Source: Deltaproteobacteria bacterium (GTDB taxonomy: Bacteria > Desulfobacterota > Binatia > UBA9968). Taken from it: a stretch of 64,000 bases of DNA. Where the stretch lies: contig WHTF01000003.1 of NCBI GenBank assembly GCA_009379725.1, positions 1 through 64,000 on the forward strand, in the 5' to 3' direction. Both the position numbers and the translations under genes were made by a program. Position 1 is the stretch's first letter; the number at the start of each line of letters is the position of its first letter. The notes beneath the pieces are model-generated. The model did no database searches. It was given only the letters and a program-made list of their open reading frames with translations, and was not told the origin of the DNA. Shown here piece after piece: positions 49,023-57,765 of the stretch.

Positions 49023-50197
49023 AAAGTTTCTTCAAGCGCTTTGATGCCTGGGAGTTCGCGTCCTTCGAGAAATTCTAAAGTCGCACCGCCTCCGGTGGAA
49101 AGGTGCGTGATTTTATCGGTGACCCCGGCAGCTGTGACTGCGGCAACGGTATCCCCTCCGGCTATTACACTGACAAGCTTTGTATGATTTTCGGCCAGAG
49201 CCCGTGCCAAGGCGTTACTTCCTTGACTGAAGGGCTCAATTTCAAAAAAGCCGACGGGACCGTTCCACAATACCATTTTCGCCTTGGTGATCTCCTCGAC
49301 GAATCGTCTTATAGTCTCCGGGCCGATATCCAGTCCCATTCGTTCGGCTGGAATACTTATGTCACTTGTGGAGGGATTCTTTTTTTCTCCATCTCCTGTC
49401 AGGTGATCAACGGGCAAGAGTATCTTGACACCCAGTGTGGTTGCCTCGGTTATAAGCTCTTTAGCAAGAGATATTTTGTCGTCTTCGACCAGGGACTTTC
49501 CCACGTTGATTCCATTGGTTTTTAGAAAAGTGTATGCCATTCCGCCGCCGATAAGCAATGCGTCGATTTTAGGTAATAAATTTTTAATGACATTGATCTT
49601 ATCTGAAACTTTAGCGCCACCGAGAACGGTAACAAAAGGCTTTTCCGGATTAGAAAGAAGGCGCGAGAGATAGTCAAGTTCCTTTTGCAGCAAAAGTCCG
49701 GCAGCTTTCACTTTAAAAAAGGCCGCCATACCCGCAATCGAAGCATGCGCGCGATGTGCGGCGCCGAATGCATCGTTGACATACACATCGGCAAGCGAAG
49801 CGAGAGCACGAGAGAAATCCGTGTCATTCTTTTCTTCTTCCGCGTGAAATCGTAGGTTTTCCAGCAACACAACGCGAAATTTGGGATTCCGCGCAATTTC
49901 CTCTACCTCGGCACCAACGCAATCGGGTGCCAGGACAACCGATTCTCCAAGGGCCTGGCTAAGATAATCCCGCACCGGGGCGAGGCTATATTGGGGCTTT
50001 TGCTTACCTTCGGGGCGGCCCAGGTGTGATGCGACGATTACTGTTTTGGCTTTTTCCAAAATCAATCGTATCGTCGGCAAAGTGCTTTCAATGCGGTGGG
50101 GTTCAGTAATCTTGCCTTTGGCGATGGGCACATTGAAATCAACCCGCACAAATACTCTTTTGTCTAGGGTGTCGATCTGATCGATACGCCGAATCAT
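49019..50197 (-). CDS. pgk: Phosphoglycerate kinase
   Basis: The 392-residue monomeric kinase has the N-domain motif [13 protein letters not shown] near 13-25, ASHLGRPEG near 58, a substrate-binding Arg in [15 protein letters not shown] near 155, and the C-domain nucleotide region [13 protein letters not shown] near 370 completes the hinge. It makes ATP from 1,3-bisphosphoglycerate in glycolysis, or runs the reverse in gluconeogenesis. gapA, its usual first neighbour, is not here; a divergent tolQ gene lies about 110 bases upstream. The promoter should be in that gap, but I could not assign it. Confidence 0.97.
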   Translation of the reverse strand: MIRRIDQIDTLDKRVFVRVDFNVPIAKGKITEPHRIESTLPTIRLILEKAKTVIVASHLGRPEGKQKPQYSLAPVRDYLSQALGESVVLAPDCVGAEVEEIARNPKFRVVLLENLRFHAEEEKNDTDFSRALASLADVYVNDAFGAAHRAHASIAGMAAFFKVKAAGLLLQKELDYLSRLLSNPEKPFVTVLGGAKVSDKINVIKNLLPKIDALLIGGGMAYTFLKTNGINVGKSLVEDDKISLAKELITEATTLGVKILLPVDHLTGDGEKKNPSTSDISIPAERMGLDIGPETIRRFVEEITKAKMVLWNGPVGFFEIEPFSQGSNALARALAENHTKLVSVIAGGDTVAAVTAAGVTDKITHLSTGGGATLEFLEGRELPGIKALEETL

Positions 50198-50305
50198 AGT
50201 TATATCCTATTTCCGGGAACAAGAAATATAGAGTAAATGTTAACTTACTAATTGACTAATTACAGAGCTTATACTACTTTTTCAAATAACTTTTTGAAAC
50301 CCATC

Positions 50306-51046
50306 ATGTTTTCTTTCTCGTCTCTCCAGCTTTTAGCCCAAGACGGTTTGTTTGTGCCGCAACAGCAAGGCATTCTGGATCTTGTTCGCGGTTCGGGTAT
50401 CGTCGTTCAAGCGGTCCTATATCTGCTCATATTGTTTTCCGTCATCGGTTGGGGGATCATCGCCTTTAAATATCGGCAGATGCGCAGAGCCAAGCGCGAA
50501 TCCGACAAATTCATTGAAATCTTTTGGGAACGACGCAACCTCTCATCCATCCACGATGCCAGCCGAGAGTTGAAAGCCAGTCCCGTGGCGCAGGTCTTTC
50601 GCTCAGGTTATGAAGAGCTCGTTCGCGTCTCTCGTTCAAAAAAGGATTCGCCGGGGGCAGATAATTTGACTACTGAGTTGGGCGGAGTCGATAACGTCTC
50701 CCGTGCCATGAAACGTGCGACCAGTGTCGAAATCACCAAGCTTGAGAAGCATTGCACGTTTCTCGCAACTACGGCCAGCGCGGCGCCTTTCATCGGCCTT
50801 TTTGGAACCGTCTGGGGAATCATGAACGCGTTTTTGGGCCTTAGCGTGACCCATTCATCCAGTATTCAAGCCGTCGCGCCAGGCATTGCGGAGGCCCTTA
50901 TCGCCACCGCAGTCGGTCTGGCAGCGGCAATTCCTGCGCTCATGGCCTACAATTACTTCGTTCAACAGATTAAAGTGCTAGCTGTCGAAATGGATAACTT
51001 CTCGCACGAGTTTTTGAATATAGCCGAACGTCACTTCTTCAAATAG
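50306..51046 (+). CDS. tolQ: TolQ-type proton channel subunit
   Basis: The product from ATG 50306 has 246 residues; an upstream TTG exists but is unlike the family. Three membrane helices are visible (about 24-48, 150-175, 185-210), with the TolQ/ExbB/MotA features APFIGLFGTVWGIMNAFLGL near 163-182 and APGIAEALIATAVGLAAAIPALMAYN in part near 191. With TolR it forms the inner-membrane proton channel that energises TolA. It begins the tolQRAB-pal-cpoB cluster. No strong ribosome binding site precedes the chosen ATG. Confidence 0.93.
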   Translation: MFSFSSLQLLAQDGLFVPQQQGILDLVRGSGIVVQAVLYLLILFSVIGWGIIAFKYRQMRRAKRESDKFIEIFWERRNLSSIHDASRELKASPVAQVFRSGYEELVRVSRSKKDSPGADNLTTELGGVDNVSRAMKRATSVEITKLEKHCTFLATTASAAPFIGLFGTVWGIMNAFLGLSVTHSSSIQAVAPGIAEALIATAVGLAAAIPALMAYNYFVQQIKVLAVEMDNFSHEFLNIAERHFFK

Positions 51047-51059
51047 AAAAGAGGTTCAC

Positions 51060-51482
51060 ATGGCAATGGATGCTTCCTCCTCGCGTGACAGCACAACGAT
51101 TTCTCAAATTAACGTCACCCCGCTGGTGGACGTCATGTTGGTTCTTTTGGTTATTTTCATGGTCACTGCGCCGATTATTCAGCAGGGCGTCCAGGTCAAT
51201 TTACCACAAGCGAAAACCGGGGCGATTACCGGAAGCGATGATTTACTGGTTGTGAGCATTGCCAAGACCGGCAAGATTTATTTAAATGATAATGTTATGA
51301 CCTTGGATGAACTCGGCACAAAGCTGCGCGCTATTCGCAAGAATCAAGCAGATAGGCAAGTCTATGTCCGTGCGGATCAGGACGTTCTCTACGGCACGGT
51401 GATGAAAACGATCGCCGAATTAAAGCAAGCCGGTATAGATCGGGTGGGCATGGTGACTCGTCCAACGTCAGAAGACGGATGA
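51060..51482 (+). CDS. tolR: TolR-type biopolymer transport protein
   Basis: The 140-residue protein starts 13 bases after tolQ with AAAGAGG upstream. It has one N-terminal helix (about residues 16-42) with the key Asp in INVTPLVDVMLVLLVIFMVTAPI near 24, in part. A small periplasmic domain follows (VYVRADQDVLYGTVMKTIAELK, in part). The helix Asp is the proton-carrying residue of ExbD/TolR. It partners with TolQ and TolA during outer-membrane constriction at division. Confidence 0.95.
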   Translation: MAMDASSSRDSTTISQINVTPLVDVMLVLLVIFMVTAPIIQQGVQVNLPQAKTGAITGSDDLLVVSIAKTGKIYLNDNVMTLDELGTKLRAIRKNQADRQVYVRADQDVLYGTVMKTIAELKQAGIDRVGMVTRPTSEDG

Positions 51483-51488
51483 TGAGAG

Positions 51489-52484
51489 ATGTCAGGTGAT
51501 CCGAATCAACCAACTATTAGTTTTCAAGAGAAGTCGCTCTCGCCGGTTGCGCCGGGTGAGCGCCTTTCAAAGTGGTTACTCTTCTCTTTCATCTTTCATG
51601 TTGCATTACTCATCGCACTTTTCATTTCACCTTATTTTCCATCGCGAAAGCCTTCAGCCCCGCCAATCTATACAGTAGATCTGATCGGAGGAGAAAAGAT
51701 CGGAGGAAATAATTTTGGCACGCGGCTTCAGCCGATCCCACCTCCTAAGGAGTCACCTAAAAAAGTGATGCCGCAGCCACCGGTCCTCGCGCCTGAAACC
51801 AAGAAAGAGGTGCCGAAAGCGAAAGAAAAGATCGAAAAAATCGAAAAAATCGATAAGATTGACAAAGTTCCAGCAAATGAAAAAGCTGAAAAGGTGACAA
51901 AGAAGGTAGAGAAAGCGGCTCCGGTTGAAGAGAAAATAGCGCCAAAAGATCCGGTTAGAAAGGAAATCGAGAAGAGTGAGCCGACTAAAAATACCAAAAC
52001 CAATACACTGCCGGAAGAAAAATCTTCCGATTTAGACAAGTTGCGCGAAAGGTTAATCCAATCGGCGGTTGATCGGGTGAAAAGTCGAGCCGAAAGCGCA
52101 CAAAAATCCGCTGTTTCTAAAGGAGGGGATGGGCTGAGTGTCGGCCCAGGGGAAGGCGAAGGTGCGATTGCGCTTGGTCAGGGAGGTCGGGGAGGCGGAA
52201 CTGTTGTTAAGGGTGTTGAATTCATTGCCTATCAAAACAGCATAGTCAGTACGATCAAGCAAAACTGGGCTTGGCCTGGGCAGAAGGATAGTTTGAAGGC
52301 TTTGGTACGCTTTGGAATTAAAGAGAACGGTGAAATCATAGGGATTAAAATTGCGGAATCGTCTGGAGACCCAGCGTTTGATGAGTCGATTTTGCGGGCT
52401 TTGAGAAAATCCAGTCCATTACCGACGCCGCCAGAATCGTATCGCAAGGATTTCTCCCAAGTGGAGATGAATTTTCAACCGTGA
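51489..52484 (+). CDS. tolA: TolA-like energy transducer
   Basis: The 331-residue protein has one inner-membrane helix (about 27-47, LLFSFIFHVALLIALFI). A long charged linker follows (about 90-210) with repeated KIEKIEKIDKIDK and Lys/Glu/Pro-rich stretches, then a glycine-rich joint near 220-237. The C-terminal TonB/TolA-fold domain (about 240-331) contains SIVSTIKQNWAWPG and FDESILRALRKSSPLPTPP. It spans the periplasm and transmits proton-motive force from TolQR to TolB and Pal. Placement between tolR and tolB supports TolA over TonB, since domain folds overlap. Confidence 0.92.
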   Translation: MSGDPNQPTISFQEKSLSPVAPGERLSKWLLFSFIFHVALLIALFISPYFPSRKPSAPPIYTVDLIGGEKIGGNNFGTRLQPIPPPKESPKKVMPQPPVLAPETKKEVPKAKEKIEKIEKIDKIDKVPANEKAEKVTKKVEKAAPVEEKIAPKDPVRKEIEKSEPTKNTKTNTLPEEKSSDLDKLRERLIQSAVDRVKSRAESAQKSAVSKGGDGLSVGPGEGEGAIALGQGGRGGGTVVKGVEFIAYQNSIVSTIKQNWAWPGQKDSLKALVRFGIKENGEIIGIKIAESSGDPAFDESILRALRKSSPLPTPPESYRKDFSQVEMNFQP

Positions 52485-52499
52485 GATTTGGGGGACTAA

Positions 52500-53810
52500 G
52501 TGAAGGCGAAGCTTCTTTTTGCTGTTCTTTTTTTCACGCTTGTGCATCCGTTTACTGCGGTTGCGCAAGTACGCCTGGACGTAATCGGTCCGGGAATGCC
52601 GAAGTATCCAATTGCTATTTCACCCCTTAAAAATGCCGCAACCCGCGCGGACGCCGGACGCATCTCGGAAGGAGTCGCCGACGCTATCGTATATGATCTC
52701 GACCTTTCAGGTTGGTTTCGGGTATTGGATCGAGCCACTTATATCGAACACCCACAGCGTAGCGGCGATACTCTCGGAAGTTTTGATTTCAAAGACTGGT
52801 CGACCATCGGTGCTGTGGGACTGGTAAAGGGCAGGTTTTCTGTCCAGGGCGAGGAACTTACGGTGGAGCTTCGTCTGTTTGACGTGACTCAGGGTAAGGA
52901 AGTCATAGGAAAGCGGTACACGGGGCGTGCCCGAGATTTTCGTCGCATAGCGCACAAATTTGCCGATGAAATTATTAAGCAGTTCACTGGTGTGGCGGGT
53001 ATCTTCAATACGCGAATCGCCTATACCTCGACGAGTGGTGGCCGATTTAAGGAAATTCACGTTGCCCATTTGGACGGCAGCGAGAAATATCAGGTGACCA
53101 ATAATCGTACTATCAACTTGTCTCCAGCATGGACGCCGGACGGAAAGTCAATTCTTTACACTTCCTATAAAGATCGCAATCCTAGTTTGTATTTATTCGA
53201 CCTCTTCAGCGGCAAAGATATGAAGTTTTCCGCCCGCACGGGACTCAACCTCGGTGGAAAATGGTCCCCGGATGGTCAAAATGTCGCGGTTTCACTCGAA
53301 CGTGGAGGCAATAGCGACATACACCTTCTGGCGCGCAATGGCAATATCATGCGACGCCTGACAGAGGATCCAGGGATAGATGTCTCACCCTCGTGGTCGC
53401 CGGATGGTCGACAGTTGGTGTTTGTTTCTGACCGAAGCGGATCACCGCAACTCTACATCCTAGATGTTGCCAGCGGTAAAGCACGACGGTTGACCTATAG
53501 CGGAAGTTATAACACGTCACCTGATTGGTCGCCTGCAGGTGATAAAATTGCGTACATTAGCAGGGTGGGAGGTAAATTTTCGATCTTTGCCATTGGAGTT
53601 GATGGCGGAGAACCGACGCGGCTCACAACGAATGGGTTCGACAATGAGGATCCAGCGTGGTCGCCGGACGGACGGTTTATTGTCTTTTCTTCTAATCGAG
53701 CCGGGCGTTACCATCTCTATGTCATGCAAAGCACTGGCGATAACCAGCGTAGATTGACAGGTTCTGGGGGAGATGATACAAAACCTAGCTGGTCTCCTCG
53801 GTTGGAATAA
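52500..53810 (+). CDS. tolB: Tol-Pal system protein TolB
   Basis: The 436-residue product starts at GTG 52500 with a signal peptide ending near AVAQ (about residue 22). The N-terminal domain (about 23-155) is followed by a six-bladed beta-propeller with repeated SPAWTPDGKSILY, SPSWSPDGRQLVF, SPDWSPAGDKIAY and PAWSPDGRFIVF segments. TolB is periplasmic, binds Pal, and is released when TolA is energised. Start and length match the family. It shares the tol operon; pal overlaps it partly in an open frame, but its real start lies after the tolB stop. Confidence 0.96.
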   Translation: MKAKLLFAVLFFTLVHPFTAVAQVRLDVIGPGMPKYPIAISPLKNAATRADAGRISEGVADAIVYDLDLSGWFRVLDRATYIEHPQRSGDTLGSFDFKDWSTIGAVGLVKGRFSVQGEELTVELRLFDVTQGKEVIGKRYTGRARDFRRIAHKFADEIIKQFTGVAGIFNTRIAYTSTSGGRFKEIHVAHLDGSEKYQVTNNRTINLSPAWTPDGKSILYTSYKDRNPSLYLFDLFSGKDMKFSARTGLNLGGKWSPDGQNVAVSLERGGNSDIHLLARNGNIMRRLTEDPGIDVSPSWSPDGRQLVFVSDRSGSPQLYILDVASGKARRLTYSGSYNTSPDWSPAGDKIAYISRVGGKFSIFAIGVDGGEPTRLTTNGFDNEDPAWSPDGRFIVFSSNRAGRYHLYVMQSTGDNQRRLTGSGGDDTKPSWSPRLE

Positions 53811-53862
53811 CTTCTTCAAATTCATGTCGAGTCTGTGCAAATTCCGAAAGGAGTATTTAGCA

Positions 53863-54462
53863 ATGCTTGATTTTAGAATGGCATGCTATGCGATCATGGC
53901 TATTTTCATTCTATTAGCTGGAGGTTGTGCTCCTTCGACCGTAACGAAGCCTGATCTTCCGCCCGCGGGCTCGACCGGATCTGAAGGGGGCGCTTTGGGA
54001 AAAGATCAACAATTGGGGGAAGGGCGGGGTGGTACAACGCGCGAATCAAATGCCCCTTCCACCTCCAGTCTCGATCAGCTAAAGGCGGGCAAGCCGCCCG
54101 TAACTCCTTCATCTAGCCCTCTAAAAGATATTTTTTTCGACTTCGACAGCTACGATATTAGCGGTGATGCTCGAGATACACTGAGAAGCAACGCGGACTG
54201 GCTCAAGAGTAATTCGTCGGCTAGGATAGAGATCGAGGGCCATTGCGATGAACGAGGCACCAGTGAATACAACTTGGCGCTCGGAGCCAAGCGGGCTCAG
54301 ACAGCGAAGGATTACCTAGTAAGCCTAGGGATTTCCGTTGAACGTATTTCGACCATCAGTTACGGCGAAGAGATTCCGATGTGCACCGAAGCAAACGAGA
54401 GTTGTTGGCGCCAGAATCGGCGCGCGCGTTTCGTAGCCATTCCAAGCCGCCCGGCTTCTTAA
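53863..54462 (+). CDS. pal: Peptidoglycan-associated lipoprotein Pal
   Basis: ATG 53863 is chosen because GAAAGGAG lies 9 bases upstream, giving 199 residues. The signal ends in a lipobox at about LLAGGC (Cys22). A linker rich in Gly and Ser spans to about 85. The OmpA-like domain (about 86-199) keeps IFFDFDSYDISGDARDTL, and IEGHCDERGTSEYNLALG with the residues that bind diaminopimelate, then RISTISYGEE. It anchors the outer membrane to peptidoglycan and completes the Tol-Pal machine at division. Confidence 0.96.
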   Translation: MLDFRMACYAIMAIFILLAGGCAPSTVTKPDLPPAGSTGSEGGALGKDQQLGEGRGGTTRESNAPSTSSLDQLKAGKPPVTPSSSPLKDIFFDFDSYDISGDARDTLRSNADWLKSNSSARIEIEGHCDERGTSEYNLALGAKRAQTAKDYLVSLGISVERISTISYGEEIPMCTEANESCWRQNRRARFVAIPSRPAS

Positions 54463-54506
54463 ATTAAATTAAGTATGTCCGTCAAATGTCTTTGATGATA
54501 ACTGAC

Positions 54507-55337
54507 ATGAAGATCCGGTTCGTATTACTGATCGGGTTTGCGTTTGCCGGAATCTCTGCTTGTGCGCAACCGCAGCAGATCGAGTTGCTGGAGCGAGAGC
54601 AGCGGCGCATGCGTAATGACAACGCGCGGATTCAAACCGAGATGCAATCGATGCGTTCGAGTCTCGCGGATACAATGGCCAATACGCAGCAGTTGCAACG
54701 CGAATTCAGCGCCTTGAAGGCTCGGATTGAAGAAACTCGTTATCAAGTGGATCGGCAGATCGGCCAGTCAAGCCGGGAGGGAGATCAGCGGGTTAAAAAT
54801 CTTGAAGGACGCGTTGCCCAACTAACTGAAGGGCTCAAAGCGCAGGAAGCACAGCTGAAATCGCGCGAGGGTGAGTTGAAAGAATTGCAAAAGGCTATGC
54901 AGAAGCCTGGCAGCACACCTTCATCCGCGGAACCCGGCGAGGCATCGGCGGGAGAAAGCGAATCGCTTCGAAAAGATTATGAAGCTGCATGGCGGGCCCT
55001 GGAAAATAAAGATTACCGCGTCGCCATTAGCCGGTTTAAGGATTTTCTTACAAAGTACCCCCAAAGTAGGCTCGCCAACAACGCTCAATATTGGATCGGT
55101 GAGAGCTATTATGCTCTGAGGGAATTTGATCAGGCGATCATCGAGTTCGATACGGTCCGAAGTAAGTACCCGCAGGGAGACAAAGTTGCCGCAGCGCTCC
55201 TAAAGCAAGGTTTTGCATTTGCGGAATTAGGTGAAAAAGTAAACGCTCGGCTAATCTTACAAGAGGTCGTTGAGAAGTACGCGCAATCGCCAGAAGCGGT
55301 GCAAGCAAAGCAGAAGTTGAAATCGCTCGAGTCATGA
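54507..55337 (+). CDS. cpoB: CpoB/YbgF-type TPR and coiled-coil lipoprotein
   Basis: The 276-residue product from ATG 54507 begins with a signal (MKIRFVLLIGFAFAG) and an ISAC lipobox, so Cys19 may be lipidated. Residues about 25-140 form a coiled coil rich in Gln, Glu, Arg and Leu. The C-terminal half has three tetratricopeptide repeats, starting with YEAAWRALENKDYRVAISRFKDFL in part (about 163) and ending QAKQKLKSLES. YbgF/CpoB coordinates peptidoglycan synthesis with Tol-Pal constriction. The lipobox is unusual, because E. coli CpoB is soluble in the periplasm. Earlier in-frame ATGs at 54486 and 54495 are possible starts. Confidence 0.88.
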   Translation: MKIRFVLLIGFAFAGISACAQPQQIELLEREQRRMRNDNARIQTEMQSMRSSLADTMANTQQLQREFSALKARIEETRYQVDRQIGQSSREGDQRVKNLEGRVAQLTEGLKAQEAQLKSREGELKELQKAMQKPGSTPSSAEPGEASAGESESLRKDYEAAWRALENKDYRVAISRFKDFLTKYPQSRLANNAQYWIGESYYALREFDQAIIEFDTVRSKYPQGDKVAAALLKQGFAFAELGEKVNARLILQEVVEKYAQSPEAVQAKQKLKSLES

Positions 55338-55442
55338 GGGCTCGCCTTTCCTGCTCAATAATTTCTTAGTTCCTTCTCTTGCTGCGCGTCGTGCGCAATC
55401 ATTCTTTCTGAAACCGTTTACAGCTGGGCGAGTCAAAAAACT

Positions 55443-56387
55443 ATGGAAGTTTTTCGCCACATTGAAGATTTTATCCCGCCCGACTCCGGCACCGTCGCAA
55501 CTATGGGAAATTTTGACGGGATACATCTCGGCCATCAAGCCCTGGTAAAAAATGCCGTCATGGAGGCAAGACAATGCGGCTCAAAGTCGGTAGTGCTGAC
55601 TTTCGAGCCTCATCCTCTCAAACTGCTTGCTCCCGAGCGCGCGCCGCGAATGATTCTCACCCATCAAGATAAGATGGACCTGTTGCAGGCGCTAGGAGTG
55701 GACACCGTAATCATTCAAAAGTTTGATCGCGATTTCTCAAGCATCCACGCTGAAGACTTCGTTCGCCGCTGTCTCGTGGAGCATATTCGTTTATCCAAAA
55801 TCTGGCTGGGCCGAGATTTGAGATTTGGCCGCGGGAGGAAAGGCAGTGCGGAAGACCTGATTCGCTGGGGTGGGGAACTGGGCTTTAACGTCGGCATCGT
55901 CGAGCCGATACTGGTTCAAGGTGTACGGATAAGCAGTTCTCGTATCCGGCAACTGATCGAGGAAGGTCGAGTGGATGCAGTTGAGCCCATGCTGGGACGT
56001 TCTCACTTTGTATCCGGTGTTGTTGTGAGCGGTCATCGTCGCGGACGGGAGTTCGGTTTCCCGACGGCTAACCTAGCTTGTAGTACCGAAGTGCTTCCGA
56101 AGGATGGCATCTACGCGACTGTTTTTGAATGGAAAGACCAGCGGTGGTTGAGCGTTAGTAATGTAGGCGTCAATCCCACCTTCGGCGCAGGGCCGCGCAC
56201 GCTCGAAAGCTTTATTCTGGATTTTACTCAGGACGTTTACGGTGAGTCGGTGAAATTATTCTTCGTGAATAGGATAAGAGAAGAGCGGAAGTTTGCCCGA
56301 ATAGAAGATTTGATTAGCCAAATGCATCAAGATGTGAAGGCCGCCCGCTTGGTCTTCGAGCATTCAAAGTTCGCCGTTGCCAAATAA
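55443..56387 (+). CDS. ribF: Riboflavin kinase/FAD synthetase
   Basis: The 314-residue bifunctional protein has an N-terminal FAD synthetase nucleotidyltransferase domain with GNFDGIHLGHQALV near 21-34 and ISSSRIRQLIEEGRV near 161-175. The C-terminal flavokinase domain shows GRSHFVSGVVVSGHRRGREFGFPTANL in part near 183 (PTAN motif) and NPTFG near 245. It turns riboflavin into FMN and then FAD in the cytoplasm. It starts 105 bases after cpoB and precedes an RluD-like gene by 8 bases, so these two may be co-transcribed. Confidence 0.95.
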   Translation: MEVFRHIEDFIPPDSGTVATMGNFDGIHLGHQALVKNAVMEARQCGSKSVVLTFEPHPLKLLAPERAPRMILTHQDKMDLLQALGVDTVIIQKFDRDFSSIHAEDFVRRCLVEHIRLSKIWLGRDLRFGRGRKGSAEDLIRWGGELGFNVGIVEPILVQGVRISSSRIRQLIEEGRVDAVEPMLGRSHFVSGVVVSGHRRGREFGFPTANLACSTEVLPKDGIYATVFEWKDQRWLSVSNVGVNPTFGAGPRTLESFILDFTQDVYGESVKLFFVNRIREERKFARIEDLISQMHQDVKAARLVFEHSKFAVAK

Positions 56388-56395
56388 ATCGGACG

Positions 56396-57424
56396 ATGGC
56401 TTCATCAATGGCCCTTGAACGAGCAGTGGTTGAAGAAAAAGCTGCCGGGATGCGTCTAGATGTCTTTGTCACCCAGCATTTTGGTGAGACGATGGAGCAG
56501 CACAGCTTCAGTCGGTCACGTCTGCAGAGGTTGATTGCCGAAGGACATATTACCGTAAACGGTGCCATGGCAAAATCGAGTACACGCCTCAAAACCAGCG
56601 ATTTAGTACAACTCTGCGCTATTCCACCAACAGAAACGAACCTGACGGCGGAAGCGGTACCACTTGACCTCGTTTATGAAGATAGTGAATACGTCGTCGT
56701 CAATAAGGCTCCTGGCATGGTAGTCCACCCCGCCGCTGGGAGTCGGGATGGAACTCTAGTCAACGCGCTTTTATATCACTGTCCGAATCTGAGGAATATC
56801 GGAGGTGAAGGTCGCCCTGGTATCGTGCACCGACTCGACAAAGATACATCCGGTGTGATGGTGGTTGCTAAAAACCACAGGTCCCTGCAGCATTTGGCGC
56901 GTCAGTTTAAAGATCGGACAGTTCAGAAGGAATATCTTGCCTTAGTTTGGGGCAAGTTCGACGAGCAAAGCGGTATAATTGACCGTCCGATTGGACGCCA
57001 TCGATCACAACGACAAAAAATGTCGAGCCTGCACGCGCATCCCAGAACACGTCAAGCGATCACGGAATGGAGCGTTGAGAAAACATTTAAGATGAGGAGC
57101 GACGCGACAAGCATCAGCTGGGTTACTTTTTTACGGCTCAAGCCTCGAACCGGCCGCACGCATCAAATTCGCGTCCACCTCGCTGACCGTGGGCATCCGC
57201 TTGTGGGAGACAAAGTATACGGGAGGCGTGACCGGAGCAGTTTAGTCAACCGAGGGATCACTATGTTCGTGGACATTTTTCCCCGGCAAGCGTTGCATTC
57301 GGAGAGGTTGGCGTTCGATCATCCAAAGTCGGGTCGCCGAGTTGAATTTCAAGTGCCCGTCTGTGACGACATGGCTCGACTCTTGATGGAATTGGAAAAA
57401 ATTAACGATAGGAAGTCTGTTTGA
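56396..57424 (+). CDS. rluD: RluA-family 23S rRNA pseudouridine synthase (RluD-like)
   Basis: The 342-residue protein opens with an S4 RNA-binding domain (about 20-80, SRSRLQRLIAEGHITVNG). The catalytic domain carries NKAPGMVVHPAAGS near 103-116 and GIVHRLDKDTSGVMVVAKN near 140-158, where the Asp of HRLDxxTSG is the nucleophile. FLRLKPRTGRTHQIRVHLADRGHPLVGD follows, given here by RTGRTHQIRVH near 258. The family converts uridines to pseudouridine; RluD acts on the helix 69 loop. The precise paralogue (RluD versus RluC) cannot be fixed, but S4 plus this length favours RluD. Confidence 0.9.
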   Translation: MASSMALERAVVEEKAAGMRLDVFVTQHFGETMEQHSFSRSRLQRLIAEGHITVNGAMAKSSTRLKTSDLVQLCAIPPTETNLTAEAVPLDLVYEDSEYVVVNKAPGMVVHPAAGSRDGTLVNALLYHCPNLRNIGGEGRPGIVHRLDKDTSGVMVVAKNHRSLQHLARQFKDRTVQKEYLALVWGKFDEQSGIIDRPIGRHRSQRQKMSSLHAHPRTRQAITEWSVEKTFKMRSDATSISWVTFLRLKPRTGRTHQIRVHLADRGHPLVGDKVYGRRDRSSLVNRGITMFVDIFPRQALHSERLAFDHPKSGRRVEFQVPVCDDMARLLMELEKINDRKSV

Positions 57425-57436
57425 GATCGATAGGGG

Positions 57437-57465
57437 TTGACAAGGAAATTTGTTTTAAATATTAT
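57437..57465 (+). promoter_or_regulatory. Near-consensus sigma-70 promoter of rho
   Basis: A perfect TTGACA (57437-57442) is followed after exactly 17 bases by TATTAT (57460-57465), a 5/6 match. The surrounding AT-rich sequence supports a strong promoter with start near 57472, about 290 bases before rho. Confidence 0.75.
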
Positions 57466-57765
57466 TCTTTAAGGAATTGACCAATTCAGCGATTTCTTGA
57501 ATCGATCCCCACATTAAACAATCATCCGTTGAATCCGTTCTGAAGTTGATTTGGATCCTAAAAGCAGTTCTGCTGCGCGCCAAAGCCTGTCGTATTGACA
57601 TGCCATATTTGCAATCGTGTTCACTATGAGAATTGTCCGAATTTTTGGGCAGTCTTCGGATATTGTTTTGTGATTTGCCGAGCGTGAACATTCGCAAGCA
57701 GAGAGTCTGCGAAGAAATTTTGAATTTGGTTTAAGTTTTTCAGGAGATGAAAGGAAGGCATAGTT
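57466..57765 (+). other. Long untranslated leader of rho
   Basis: From the promoter to the rho ATG there are 300 bases with no gene I can recognise. One hairpin, TTCGCA/TGCGAA (57691-57713) around an 11-base loop, lies near the 3' end without a strong T-run. A ribosome binding site GGAAGG precedes the ATG. Long rho leaders take part in autogenous attenuation in other bacteria; that role here is inference. Confidence 0.55.
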
